Positions 8,146 through 16,910 of a DNA stretch of 64,000 nucleotides are shown here, one piece after another; the first letter of the stretch is position 1, and every line of letters starts with the position of its first letter. The notes beneath the pieces were generated by a model, which was not told where the DNA came from, did not search any database, and saw only the letters and a list, made by a program, of their open reading frames with translations. Made by a program: the position numbers and the translations under genes. The stretch comes from Robbsia andropogonis (GTDB lineage: Bacteria > Pseudomonadota > Gammaproteobacteria > Burkholderiales > Burkholderiaceae). The DNA is taken from assembly GCF_000970345.1 (NCBI RefSeq), contig NZ_LAQU01000013.1, positions 62,001 through 126,000 on the forward strand. Reading direction: 5' to 3'.

Positions 8146-9723
8146 ATGACGGACCGTCACGAAGCGGCCAGAACGATGGGGAACGACAATGCCATGCGGC
8201 GTGTGCGTTCGGCCGAGGAAAAGCCGGCATATGACACGATCATCCACGACGTTGAAGTGGAAGATGGCAGTGGTGGACCGTCATATCGTGCTGATATTGG
8301 TCTAAGCGACGGCCGCATCATCGATATCATGGCGCCGGGCGATATGCTGCGACTGAAAGCCGTCGCGCGACACGACGACATCGACGGTCGCGGGTTGGTA
8401 CTGGCACCGGGCTTCATCGACGCCCATACGCACGACGACACGATGGCGATCCGTTCACCGGACATGCTGCCGAAGGTATCGCAGGGCATCACGACGGTGA
8501 TCGTCGGCAATTGTGGCATCAGCGCGTCACCCGTGCGCTTACGCGACCCGGCGGCGCCGGTGCCTGATCCGATGAATCTGCTCGGCACGCCGGACGCGTT
8601 CCGTTATCCGACGTTCACGGCGTATCGCGTGGCAGTGGATGCCGCGCAGCCCGCGGTCAACGTGGCGGCGCTGATCGGTCATACGGCCTTGCGCAGCAAC
8701 CATCTCGACCGCCTCGACCGCGCCGCCACCGATGACGAAGTGGCAGCCATGCGCGCCGAGCTCGATGCCGCACTCGCCGATGGTGCGTTGGGATTGAGTA
8801 CCGGCCTTGCCTACGGTAATGCGTTTGCGGCCACGCCGGAAGAAGTGCAAGGGCTTGCCGGGGTGCTGGCCGACCATGCCGCGGTGTACACGACGCACCT
8901 GCGCAGTGAGTTCGCCCCTATCCTGGAGGCGCTCGATGAAGCCTACGCCGTAGGTCGTCAGGCGCGCGTGCCCGTGATCGTCTCGCATCTGAAATGCGCC
9001 GGCGCCGGCAATTGGGGCCGCAGCGCCGAGGTGCTGGACAGCGTTGCCGGTGCCGCGCGCTATCAGCCGGTAGGCTGCGACTGCTATCCCTACGCGGCCA
9101 GTTCGTCGACGCTGGATATAAAGCAGGTGACCAGCGACTTTCCGATCAAGATCACCTGGTCGACACCGCATCCGGAACAAGCGGGACGGCACCTGGCGGA
9201 TATCGCCGCCGATTGGCGATTGTCGCTAGAAGATGCGGCACGTCGGTTGCAGCCTGCCGGGGCGGTCTACTACAACATGGACGAGAACGATGTGCAGCGG
9301 ATCATGCGGCATCCGTTGACGATGTTCGGATCGGACGGCCTCCCGGAGGATCCGCGCCCGCATCCACGCCTGTGGGGCGCCTTTCCGCGGATTCTGGGTC
9401 ATTACAGTCGCGATCTCGCGTTGATGCCGCGGAGCATGGCGGTACACAAGATGACGGGCTTGCCGGCCGCGCGCTTCGGCCTGACCGAGCGCGGCGAGAT
9501 TCGTTCCGGGTATTGGGCTGACCTGACCTTGTTCGATCCGGAGACGATCATCGATGTGGCGACGTTCGACGATCCGGTTCAGGCGGCGGCGGGCATTGTC
9601 GCGGTCTGGGTGAACGGAACCCTCACTTATCGGGACGGACAGCTCACGGGCGAGCGCAGCGGGCGCTTCGTCGCGCGGGGTCCGATGACAATGGGATCGA
9701 CATCGCCGCTCGATGAAGGGTGA
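8146..9723 (+). CDS. N-acyl-D-amino-acid deacylase (D-aminoacylase)
   Basis: An amidohydrolase-superfamily enzyme that releases D-amino acids from N-acyl (for example N-acetyl) derivatives. Visible metal and active-site segments are the HxH of GFIDAHTHDD, the cysteine of VGNCGISASP (the metal-bridging Cys of the D-aminoacylase family), THLRSE, VSHLKCAG and the late aspartate in MFGSDGLPEDPRPHP. The start is placed at ATG 8146 because AGGAGG at 8135-8140 is five bases away; ATG 8143 and an upstream TTG are in frame. The product is 525 residues, slightly longer than the roughly 480 of Alcaligenes enzymes because of a polar N-terminal extension. It should feed the dehydratase encoded upstream. 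Confidence 0.92.
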   Translation: MTDRHEAARTMGNDNAMRRVRSAEEKPAYDTIIHDVEVEDGSGGPSYRADIGLSDGRIIDIMAPGDMLRLKAVARHDDIDGRGLVLAPGFIDAHTHDDTMAIRSPDMLPKVSQGITTVIVGNCGISASPVRLRDPAAPVPDPMNLLGTPDAFRYPTFTAYRVAVDAAQPAVNVAALIGHTALRSNHLDRLDRAATDDEVAAMRAELDAALADGALGLSTGLAYGNAFAATPEEVQGLAGVLADHAAVYTTHLRSEFAPILEALDEAYAVGRQARVPVIVSHLKCAGAGNWGRSAEVLDSVAGAARYQPVGCDCYPYAASSSTLDIKQVTSDFPIKITWSTPHPEQAGRHLADIAADWRLSLEDAARRLQPAGAVYYNMDENDVQRIMRHPLTMFGSDGLPEDPRPHPRLWGAFPRILGHYSRDLALMPRSMAVHKMTGLPAARFGLTERGEIRSGYWADLTLFDPETIIDVATFDDPVQAAAGIVAVWVNGTLTYRDGQLTGERSGRFVARGPMTMGSTSPLDEG

Positions 9724-9815
9724 GGCACGACGCATGCCGATGCCTGTTGGATAAAACAAGGGCGGTGGGACGGTTGAAAGCATTTGCTTACTTTACTGAT
9801 GCAGGAGAATCAACG

Positions 9816-10205
9816 ATGACGGATATCAAGCGCTATGGCGTGGAGGGCGGCAAGGGCACGGGAGGACAAAACCTGCCGTTTGCGCGCGCGACGCAGGCGG
9901 ACGGCTGGCTGTGGGTGTCGGGCCAGACGCCGATGGTCAATGGCGAGGTTGTCGAGGGCGGTATCGTCACGCAATCGCACCAGGCCATCCGCAACTTGCT
10001 GTCTATTCTGGAAGAGGCCGGCTATGGTCCGGAGCATGTAATGCGGTGTGGTGTCTGGCTTGACGATGCCCGGGACTTCATGTCGTTCAATCGCGTGTTC
10101 GCGGAATATTTCGGCGCGAATCCACCGGCCCGCGCGTGTGTGCAATCGAGCATGGTGATCGACTGCAAGGTCGAAGTCGACTGCGTTGCCTATAAGAGAT
10201 CCTGA
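9816..10205 (+). CDS. ridA: RidA-family enamine/imine deaminase
   Basis: A 129-residue YjgF/YER057c/UK114 protein. RidA hydrolyses reactive 2-aminoacrylate and related enamines released by PLP dehydratases. The family pattern is visible in LPFARATQADGWLWVSGQTP, the central repeat of the fold, and the near-C-terminal PPARACVQSSMV, whose arginine binds the substrate carboxylate. ATG 9816 follows GGAG at a normal distance; the frame stays open to 9720 but has no ribosome-binding site there. Its place in the same operon as a PLP D-serine-dehydratase-like enzyme suggests that it clears the toxic intermediate of that reaction. Confidence 0.93.
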   Translation: MTDIKRYGVEGGKGTGGQNLPFARATQADGWLWVSGQTPMVNGEVVEGGIVTQSHQAIRNLLSILEEAGYGPEHVMRCGVWLDDARDFMSFNRVFAEYFGANPPARACVQSSMVIDCKVEVDCVAYKRS

Positions 10206-10266
10206 CAATACGCCGCCGTAGCCTGCAATTTCAATACAATACACGTCCGATTCTAAAGGGGAAGTC

Positions 10267-11622
10267 ATGACACCCGTTCATGGTGGAATGCTGCTGGTCT
10301 ATGCGCTGGTGGCGGTGATCGCACTGATCGTGCTGATCGCCAAGTTCAAGCTGAATCCATTCATCACGCTGATGGTGGTGTCGGTCCTTCTGGCGTTGGT
10401 CGTCGGCATGCCGATCCCGACGATCGTCAAGTCTTTTGAGACAGGTGTGGGTGGCGCTTTGGGCCACATTGCCATCGTCGTCGGGCTGGGCACGATGCTT
10501 GGCAAGATGATGGCCGAGTCCGGTGGGGCGGAACGTATCGCCCGCACGATGATTAATACGTTCGGCGAAAAGAATGTCGAATGGGCGATGATGTGCATCG
10601 GCTTTCTCGTCGGTCTGCCGGTGTTCTTCGAGGTGGGTTTCGTGCTGTTGGTGCCGATCGCGTTCAACGTCGCGCGCCGTACCGGCGTGTCGATGATCAA
10701 GGTCGGTCTGCCGATGATCGCAGGTCTGTCCGTCGTGCATGGTCTGGTCCCGCCTCACCCGGCGGCCTTGCTGGCGGTCAGCGCCTATAACGCCGATATC
10801 GGTCGAACGATCCTGTTCGCGCTGATCGTCGGTATTCCCACCGCGATCTGCGCTGGCCCGCTCTGGGCGAAATTCATCGCGCCGCATATCACGCTGCCGG
10901 AGCACAATCCGATCGCCGAGCAGTTCACGGCGAAGGAGGACGGCAGCACACGGCAACTGCCGAGCTTCGGCTTGACGCTGGTGACGGTGTTGCTGCCCGT
11001 GGTCTTGATGCTAGTCGGCAGTTGGGCCGACCTGTTCACGACGCCGAAATCAACGGCGAACGACCTGCTACGCCTGATCGGTAACCCCGACATGGCACTT
11101 CTGTTGGCGGTGTTGCTGAGCTTCTACACGTTCGGCAAGGCACGCGGCTTTACGCGTGAAATGATTCTGAAATGGTCGAACGACTGCCTGGCGCCCACCG
11201 CGAGCATCACGCTGGTGGTAGGTGCGGGTGCCGGTTTTGGCCGCATCTTGATGGATAGCGGCGTGTCGAAGGCGATCGTCGACGTGGCCACGGGCGCACA
11301 TGTACCGCTGTTGGTGCTTGCATGGCTGGTGGCGGCGCTGATCCGTCTTGCGACGGGGTCCGCCACGGTGGCGATGACGACCGCTGCGGGCATCATTGCG
11401 CCGATCGCGGCAGTGGCTACCGGCACTCGTCCGGAACTGTTGGTGCTGGCGACCGGGGCAGGTTCGTTGATCCTGTCGCATGTCAACGACGGTGGGTTTT
11501 GGCTGATCAAGGAATATCTGAACATGACCGTGGCGCAGACGTTTAAGACCTGGTCCGTGCTGGAGACGATCATCTCCGTGGTGGCACTCGCGCTGACCTT
11601 GGGTCTGTCGGTTGTGATGTGA
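10267..11622 (+). CDS. GntP-family permease (gluconate / D-serine DsdX type)
   Basis: A 451-residue polytopic membrane protein with about 12 hydrophobic segments and GntP-family signatures such as GLPVFFEVGFVLLVP, GLVPPHPAA and SHVNDGGFW. The family includes gluconate:H+ symporters and the E. coli D-serine transporter DsdX. As the last gene of a D-amino-acid cluster, import of D-serine or N-acyl-D-amino acids is the more likely role than gluconate, but this is inference from context. ATG 10267 has a GGGGA ribosome-binding site. The transcript runs towards the convergent ADP-ribosyltransferase-like gene, with only 71 bases between stops. Confidence 0.9.
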   Translation: MTPVHGGMLLVYALVAVIALIVLIAKFKLNPFITLMVVSVLLALVVGMPIPTIVKSFETGVGGALGHIAIVVGLGTMLGKMMAESGGAERIARTMINTFGEKNVEWAMMCIGFLVGLPVFFEVGFVLLVPIAFNVARRTGVSMIKVGLPMIAGLSVVHGLVPPHPAALLAVSAYNADIGRTILFALIVGIPTAICAGPLWAKFIAPHITLPEHNPIAEQFTAKEDGSTRQLPSFGLTLVTVLLPVVLMLVGSWADLFTTPKSTANDLLRLIGNPDMALLLAVLLSFYTFGKARGFTREMILKWSNDCLAPTASITLVVGAGAGFGRILMDSGVSKAIVDVATGAHVPLLVLAWLVAALIRLATGSATVAMTTAAGIIAPIAAVATGTRPELLVLATGAGSLILSHVNDGGFWLIKEYLNMTVAQTFKTWSVLETIISVVALALTLGLSVVM

Positions 11623-11693
11623 TCCATCAGGCCGTGCCGGCGGGCGCGGCGCGAAGGCGGGTAGGTTTCAACCGTGCGGCATCCACGGCATCG

Positions 11694-13049
11694 CTATTGG
11701 GGGTGATCCCCGGTGCCGCCTTGGTCGAGCCCGTCATGGGGCCATGCCACGCGGCGCAATGACGCGTCATTGCATGGCACGGGTAACCAGCGTGCCTTGA
11801 AGAACGCTTCCGCCTCTGGAAAATCGTACGTATCGATGATCGGATGACCGTGGCGTTTCGCCAACGCCTCGAACGCGACGAAATCGCGCAACGGCACGCC
11901 GAAGACATCGTAAGGCAGCTTATGCAGCAACGTGGCGATCAGTCTGCGTTCGGCGGGATCTTCGCAATCGAGCAGATGGATATGCGCCGAGGTGACCGGT
12001 TCCGCGTCGAGATGCATCTCGTCCATTTCACGTAGCGCGTCACCTGAATAATGATCAATAGCGCGGTCGAGATAGCAAAAATTTTCCGCATTGGAGGCGC
12101 CGCGAATACCGTCCGCGCGAATTGCGTAGAGGCGGGGGATATCGTGCCCGGTGACGTTGACGATGCCGCGCGTGAACACGTACCGTGCGCCGCGTAACGA
12201 TGCGCTGCCGATCAAGGGATCATAGGCGCCATCTTGTCCGGCTTCTTTCGCGCCGCGGGTAGGGTCGCCGGAATAAAGCATTGGATCGACGCCGAGGAAA
12301 CATCGGGATCGTCCGAAGCCCGTGCGCAAAAGGACCTCGGCGGGTCGAATGTCGACACGGTACATGACAAAAAAATTTTCGCGTCCTAACAAGCCTGTCG
12401 CACAGCGTGTCAACGTTTCCGGTAACGCGATATCGTCATGCTCGGCCCGAAGCGCATCCAATGCTAAAGCCCTCGCGGCAACGATGTCGCCATCATGGGC
12501 ATTGCTGGAAAATAAGTCGGTTTCCCACCCAAAGGTCGCTGGGCAAGGCGGTTGCGGCACGATGGATGGTGGCGCGCGCAGGCGAGACAAATCGAATGCT
12601 TCTCTCTCGGCTACGTTGAACGTGCGAAGGTCGAGATAGTCGGCCAGAGGGCCAGGTCTGGCCTTTCTTTCCGTGGTCGCCATCGGCTCCGATGAAGCGG
12701 TCGGTTTCTGGAAACGCTTCAGGAATCGACGCATCGCGCGCCTGGCATCAGCACTGGCCGGGCATCCCGTTTGTTCCACCTTGTTTGCCATCTGTCGTGA
12801 CCGGCGTTCCCCCCACGCTCTGACGATCTCGAATCGGTTGCGCCTGGCGTAGTCGATGTCCTCGATATCGGTGCTCTCTTCCGCGCCATCCGCATGCGCC
12901 ATGCCGACTGTGTTTTCGACCCATGAGGCGGTTCGCGCTTGCGCGTCATTCGACCGGGCTGCATCGTAAGGCTTGGCCGCCGTGAACGACGTATTGGTGG
13001 ATGGTCGCCGGCGAATGGTTGATTCGCTGCAAATACGAGAATGCAACAA
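11694..13049 (-). CDS. Putative pertussis-toxin-S1-like mono-ADP-ribosyltransferase (effector candidate)
   Basis: A 451-residue protein with no close housekeeping relative. Residues 1-220 are polar and look poorly ordered. The C-terminal half carries the layout of an R-S-E-class ADP-ribosyltransferase: YRVDIRPAEVLLRTGF at 230-245 (pertussis S1 has YRYDSRPPEDVFQNGF), then GARYVFTRG near 287-295 at the STS position with only the central Thr kept, LYAIRADGIRGA near 307-318 (S1: IYEVRADNNFYGA), and EMHLDAEPVTSAHI from candidate catalytic E344 (S1: EYLAHRRIPPENI). No Sec signal peptide is seen. The start is uncertain: TTG 13049 follows TGAGGG directly after an in-frame stop; the first ATG is at 12902. 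The target is unknown. Acceptor activity is not proven because the STS motif is degenerate. Confidence 0.65.
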   Translation of the reverse strand: MLHSRICSESTIRRRPSTNTSFTAAKPYDAARSNDAQARTASWVENTVGMAHADGAEESTDIEDIDYARRNRFEIVRAWGERRSRQMANKVEQTGCPASADARRAMRRFLKRFQKPTASSEPMATTERKARPGPLADYLDLRTFNVAEREAFDLSRLRAPPSIVPQPPCPATFGWETDLFSSNAHDGDIVAARALALDALRAEHDDIALPETLTRCATGLLGRENFFVMYRVDIRPAEVLLRTGFGRSRCFLGVDPMLYSGDPTRGAKEAGQDGAYDPLIGSASLRGARYVFTRGIVNVTGHDIPRLYAIRADGIRGASNAENFCYLDRAIDHYSGDALREMDEMHLDAEPVTSAHIHLLDCEDPAERRLIATLLHKLPYDVFGVPLRDFVAFEALAKRHGHPIIDTYDFPEAEAFFKARWLPVPCNDASLRRVAWPHDGLDQGGTGDHPQ

Positions 13050-13121
13050 AGGCCCTCAGCTTGATAAGAAGCATCTTCCGCGCTTCAAGTCATGTTAATG
13101 CGGCGCGCGCGTGCCGACGAC

Positions 13122-13886
13122 CTAACCGATGGATGTAGTGCCGTAGGCGCGATGTCCGAAGATCGCAGAGCCAATGCGCACCAAGGTGCTTCCTTCAAAA
13201 ATGGCGGCTTCCAGATCAGCGGACATGCCGATGGACAGCGTGTCGAGGTCGATCCCTGCACCGCGTGCTTGATCGCGCAAAGTATGTAACGCACGATGTG
13301 GCGTCCGCTGCGCCTCCATGTCTGTCGATGAAGACGTGTCATTGCCAAGTGCGGCGGGAATGGCCATCAATCCACGCAGGCGCAGTCGAGGAAGCTTTGC
13401 AACCTCGCGCAACAGCGCCAACGTGTCCGATGGCGCCACACCATGCTTGCGCGCTTCGTGGCTGATATTGACCTGCACGCAGACATTCAGCGGCGGCAGA
13501 TGCGCCGGCCGCTGCTCGGACAGCCGGTTTGCGATTTTCAGGCGGTCCACCGTATGAACCCAGTCGAACGCCTCGGCGACCGCGCGTGTTTTGTTGCTTT
13601 GCAACGGACCGATGAAATGCCATTCCAGCGATGCACGCAGATCACGCAGCGCTGCGATCTTTTCAAGCGCTTCCTGCACGTAGTTCTCGCCAAAGGCACG
13701 CTGGCCAAGATCATGCAACTGACGGACATCTTCCGCGGGAAACGTTTTCGAGACGGCGAGCAGGCCGACGCTGTTCGGTGGACGATGCGCAAGCCGCTCG
13801 GTCTCCGCGATACGGGCGCGCACCGCGTCGAGTTGCTGCCGCAGGCGTGTGCCGTCATTGGCGAGAGGCGTGGTGGACGATAGCAT
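13122..13886 (-). CDS. PLP homeostasis protein, YggS/PLPBP family
   Basis: A single-domain PLP-binding barrel (alanine racemase N-terminal fold) without known catalysis, involved in pyridoxal-phosphate homeostasis. The PLP lysine is in GLLAVSKTFPAEDVR, and the family signatures FGENYVQEALEK, WHFIGPLQSNK and LSIGMSADLEAAI are clear. I take ATG 13886 (254 residues); an in-frame TTG at 13922 would add 12 residues without better support. In Burkholderia this gene usually lies near pilT; here it lies downstream of lrgB on the same strand, with about 150 bases between. Confidence 0.93.
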   Translation of the reverse strand: MLSSTTPLANDGTRLRQQLDAVRARIAETERLAHRPPNSVGLLAVSKTFPAEDVRQLHDLGQRAFGENYVQEALEKIAALRDLRASLEWHFIGPLQSNKTRAVAEAFDWVHTVDRLKIANRLSEQRPAHLPPLNVCVQVNISHEARKHGVAPSDTLALLREVAKLPRLRLRGLMAIPAALGNDTSSSTDMEAQRTPHRALHTLRDQARGAGIDLDTLSIGMSADLEAAIFEGSTLVRIGSAIFGHRAYGTTSIG

Positions 13887-14034
13887 GGGGCGTTCTGGGA
13901 AACATGGAACAAGAGTCGTCAAGGTATCACTTTTGGCGAGCGCAGCGGTCGACGACGTTCAAATCGCCGCCCGCGATCTGCAAGGAACGCGCATGTTGCT
14001 CGAGGATGCGGCGTCCGCCACGTCGCTCCGCTTG

Positions 14035-14775
14035 TCAGTGGCCCAGCCAGCCGGAAAGCAGGGGCAGCAGAAAGGGGACGACAATAGCGGTGAAGAGGCC
14101 GTTGATACCCATGCCGAGGCCGGAGAATGCGCCCATCTCGGCGCTGGTTTGAAAGGCGCGTGCGGTGCCGATGCCATGCGCCGCCACGCCGATCGCGAAG
14201 CCGCCGGCCTCATGCTCTCGCACTCGCACTAGGCGCAGGATCGTCGGTCCCAGGGCGGCGCCGATGATGCCCGTGGCAATCACCAACACGGCGGTCAGCG
14301 ACGGCAGGCCACCGATCTTTTCGGAAATCGCCATGGCAATCGGTGTCGTGACGGACTTCGGTGCCAGCGACGCCACGGTCTGCCAGGGCAAATCCAGGCA
14401 ACGCGCCACGAACACGGCGGAGAGAATGGCGGTCAGCGAACCCGCCACGAGGCCGCCCAACAAGGGCAGTAAGGTGCGTCGCAGTTTCACCGATTGCCGA
14501 AACAAGGGCACGGCAAGCGCGACCGTTGCGGGGCCAAGTAGGAAATGGATCGTCCACGCGCCGTGGAAATACGTCGCGTACGACGTATGCGTCAGGGACA
14601 GCACGAGGACAATCAGGACAATTGACATCAGCACGGGATTGGCCAGGGGGTGCGAGCCGGTGCGCCGCGACACGGCCAGTGCGATCAGGTACACGCCAAT
14701 GGTCAAGATCAATGCAAACAACGGCGATGCCGACAGCGTGATCCAGATGGCGGGCAGCGTGGTCGTCGTGGTCAT
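14035..14775 (-). CDS. lrgB: LrgB/CidB-family membrane protein
   Basis: A 246-residue membrane protein of the LrgB family. The signature segment SLAPKSVTTPIAMAISEKIGG is followed by the conserved AAHGIGTARAF motif. LrgAB and CidAB were first described as holin/antiholin-like and in Bacillus work as a pyruvate facilitator. The start ATG overlaps the stop of lrgA by four bases (ATGA), so the two are translationally coupled. The 3' end is followed by about 150 bases without an obvious terminator before yggS. Confidence 0.92.
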   Translation of the reverse strand: MTTTTTLPAIWITLSASPLFALILTIGVYLIALAVSRRTGSHPLANPVLMSIVLIVLVLSLTHTSYATYFHGAWTIHFLLGPATVALAVPLFRQSVKLRRTLLPLLGGLVAGSLTAILSAVFVARCLDLPWQTVASLAPKSVTTPIAMAISEKIGGLPSLTAVLVIATGIIGAALGPTILRLVRVREHEAGGFAIGVAAHGIGTARAFQTSAEMGAFSGLGMGINGLFTAIVVPFLLPLLSGWLGH

Positions 14776-15191
14776 TGCTCCACCTGTCCGCCTTTGGGCT
14801 TGTCACCCCTACCGTCACGCATCAGCGCACTGGTCACCAGCGCCGTTACGGCAATGGCAAGGACCGTGCTGACAAGCAGGGTGACAGCGAGGGCAGGCAG
14901 CTCGTCGCCCATACGGGCGCCAAAAGTCATCACGCCCGCGCCGGCCGGCACGAACAACAGCGATAGGTGCTTGAGCAGCGTATCCGCCGCAGGTTCCACG
15001 GACTTCGCCACGCTCGGACGCCACAACAGGAAAAGGAACAACAGGATCATGCCGATGACCGAACCCGGGATCGGCAGATGTAGCAGCAAGGCAAGCGCCT
15101 CGCCTAGCAATTGAAAGCCCAGCAGGGCCGTGAAGGCAGCAAGCATGAGAACGCGGGTAGCAATGAAAGTCAGCGGCGCCGCGCGACGCAA
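14772..15191 (-). CDS. lrgA: LrgA/CidA-family holin-like membrane protein
   Basis: A 139-residue protein with four predicted membrane segments; LHLPIPGSVIGMILLFLFLL is the family signature and FVPAGAGVM the second. The start is unclear. TTG 15191 gives a first helix of the length seen in S. aureus CidA, while the first ATG at 15146 shortens it. Couples to lrgB by a 4-base overlap and lies 35 bases downstream of a D-lactate-dehydrogenase-type flavoprotein on the same strand, so a lactate/pyruvate-related operon is plausible. Confidence 0.88.
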   Translation of the reverse strand: MRRAAPLTFIATRVLMLAAFTALLGFQLLGEALALLLHLPIPGSVIGMILLFLFLLWRPSVAKSVEPAADTLLKHLSLLFVPAGAGVMTFGARMGDELPALAVTLLVSTVLAIAVTALVTSALMRDGRGDKPKGGQVEQ

Positions 15192-15225
15192 CCCTGCGCG
15201 GCATCGTATCTGGTGGAGAACGGTG

Positions 15226-16701
15226 TCAGACGGATAACGCGGGCACCGTCGGTCCCTCGAAAGCGAAGATCTTGCCTGGGTTCATCAGGTTTTTCGGATC
15301 AAGCGCCTGCTTGATGGCGCGCATGACGCCGATGACATCCTCGCCATGCTCCTCCACCAGGAAGCCCATCTTGTGCAGGCCGATGCCGTGTTCGCCGGTG
15401 CAGGTGCCGTCCATCGCGATGGCGCGGCGTACCAGACGCTGGTTCAGCGCTTCGCCTTTTTCAAATTCGCCTTCGGTGTTCGGGTCCACCAGGATCAGGA
15501 CGTGGAAGTTGCCGTCACCCACATGACCAACGATCGGACACAAGAGCCCGGACTCGGCCAGATCCGCCGCGGTCTCGTTGACACAGTCGGCCAGACGCGA
15601 AATCGGCACGCAGACATCAGTTGTGATGGCCTTGCAACCGGGGCGCAATTGCAGGAAGGCGAACAGTGCGTTGTGTCGCGCGGTCCACAGCTTGTTGCGC
15701 TCTTCAGGCCTTGTCGCCCACTGAAAATCGGATGCACCATGCCCGTCGGCGAGTTCGCGCACCGCCGCGATCTGTTCGTCGATCGCCGATTGCGAACCCT
15801 GGAACTCGAAGAACAGCGTGGGCGCCTCGGTCATCGACAGCTTTGAATAGTCGTTAAGCGCGCGGATCGCCAGCGGGTCGATGAATTCGACTCGCGAGAT
15901 CGGAACGCCAATCTGGATCGTCTCGATTACCGTCCGCACTGCCTCGTTCATCGTCGGGAAGGTGCAGATTGCCACCGACAGATGTTCCGGTTGCGGGTAT
16001 AGCCGGACCGTGACCTCGGTGATGATGCCCAGTGTTCCCTCGGAACCGACGAACAGGCGTGTCAGGTCGTAGCCCGCCGACGACTTGCGCGCGCGCGTAC
16101 CGGTCTTGATGACGCGGCCGTCGGCCAGCACCACGGTCAGGTCCAGTACATTTTCACGCATCGAGCCGTAGCGGACCGCGTTCGTGCCCGACGCACGCGT
16201 GGATGCCATGCCGCCCAGGCTGGCATCGGCGCCTGGATCAATCGGGAAGAACAGCCCCGTGTCGCGCAGGTGTTCGTTCAGCCCCTTGCGCGTCACGCCG
16301 GCCTGCACTGTCGCGGTCAGGTCCTCGGCGTGCACCGACACGATGGCATTCATTTCGGACAGGTCGATCGAGATGCCGCCTTCGATGGCCAGCAGTTGCC
16401 CCTCGATCGATGATCCCGCGCCGTAGGGAATCAACGGCGTGCCATGATGCGCGCAGAGCGTGACGATGTCGCTGACTTCCTTGGTGGAATGCGCGAACAC
16501 CACGGCTTCGGGCGGCACCGGGTCGTACGGTGATTCGTCGCTACCGTGGTGTTCGCGGACGGCATCCGCCGTCGTGACGCGGGTGCCAAAACGCGTTTGC
16601 AACGCGTCGAGCAGCGCGGGTGAGAGGGGCGGGCGGCGCGGTACACCGCGCGCGGCATGTGCGGACGGTGCGGCGGAAGGCGAATGAAGGCCAGACGTCA
16701 T
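15226..16701 (-). CDS. FAD-binding oxidase, D-lactate dehydrogenase (cytochrome)/GlcD type
   Basis: A flavoprotein of about 491 residues with the PCMH FAD domain (IPYGAGSSIEGQLLAIEGGISIDL and GGMASTRASGTNAVRYGSM) and a C-terminal FAD-linked oxidase domain (GHVGDGNFHVLI, GTCTGEHGIGLHK, MNPGKIF). The substrate is probably D-lactate or glycolate, with electrons passed to the respiratory chain. ATG 16701 is chosen; GTG 16728 is also in frame. Divergent from the adenosyltransferase gene, with an 8-bp inverted repeat in the shared 182-to-209-base control region. Followed closely by lrgA and lrgB. Confidence 0.9.
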   Translation of the reverse strand: MTSGLHSPSAAPSAHAARGVPRRPPLSPALLDALQTRFGTRVTTADAVREHHGSDESPYDPVPPEAVVFAHSTKEVSDIVTLCAHHGTPLIPYGAGSSIEGQLLAIEGGISIDLSEMNAIVSVHAEDLTATVQAGVTRKGLNEHLRDTGLFFPIDPGADASLGGMASTRASGTNAVRYGSMRENVLDLTVVLADGRVIKTGTRARKSSAGYDLTRLFVGSEGTLGIITEVTVRLYPQPEHLSVAICTFPTMNEAVRTVIETIQIGVPISRVEFIDPLAIRALNDYSKLSMTEAPTLFFEFQGSQSAIDEQIAAVRELADGHGASDFQWATRPEERNKLWTARHNALFAFLQLRPGCKAITTDVCVPISRLADCVNETAADLAESGLLCPIVGHVGDGNFHVLILVDPNTEGEFEKGEALNQRLVRRAIAMDGTCTGEHGIGLHKMGFLVEEHGEDVIGVMRAIKQALDPKNLMNPGKIFAFEGPTVPALSV

Positions 16702-16769
16702 GATGGGAGGCGTGTGCCGAAGCACCACAGAAAGGTCGTGGGATGACCTGAATTCTACGCTTTATTGCT

Positions 16770-16794
16770 GCATTATCACGCAGAGGGATAATGC
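16770..16794. promoter_or_regulatory. Inverted repeat in divergent promoter region
   Basis: GCATTATC (16770-16777) and GATAATGC (16787-16794) are perfect complements 9 bases apart, between the divergent flavoprotein/lrgAB operon and the adenosyltransferase gene. It fits a dimeric repressor or activator site. No regulator is encoded next to it. Confidence 0.5.
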
Positions 16795-16910
16795 GATGTA
16801 CATGATCCGGTATGTGCCTTCCATTCTACAATGCCAGGTGTTTGCCACATGTCTGGCGGCGCGATAGCGGCGCAAGGGTGGGTGGCGCTGCCGTGTAATG
16901 AGGGAACGAA

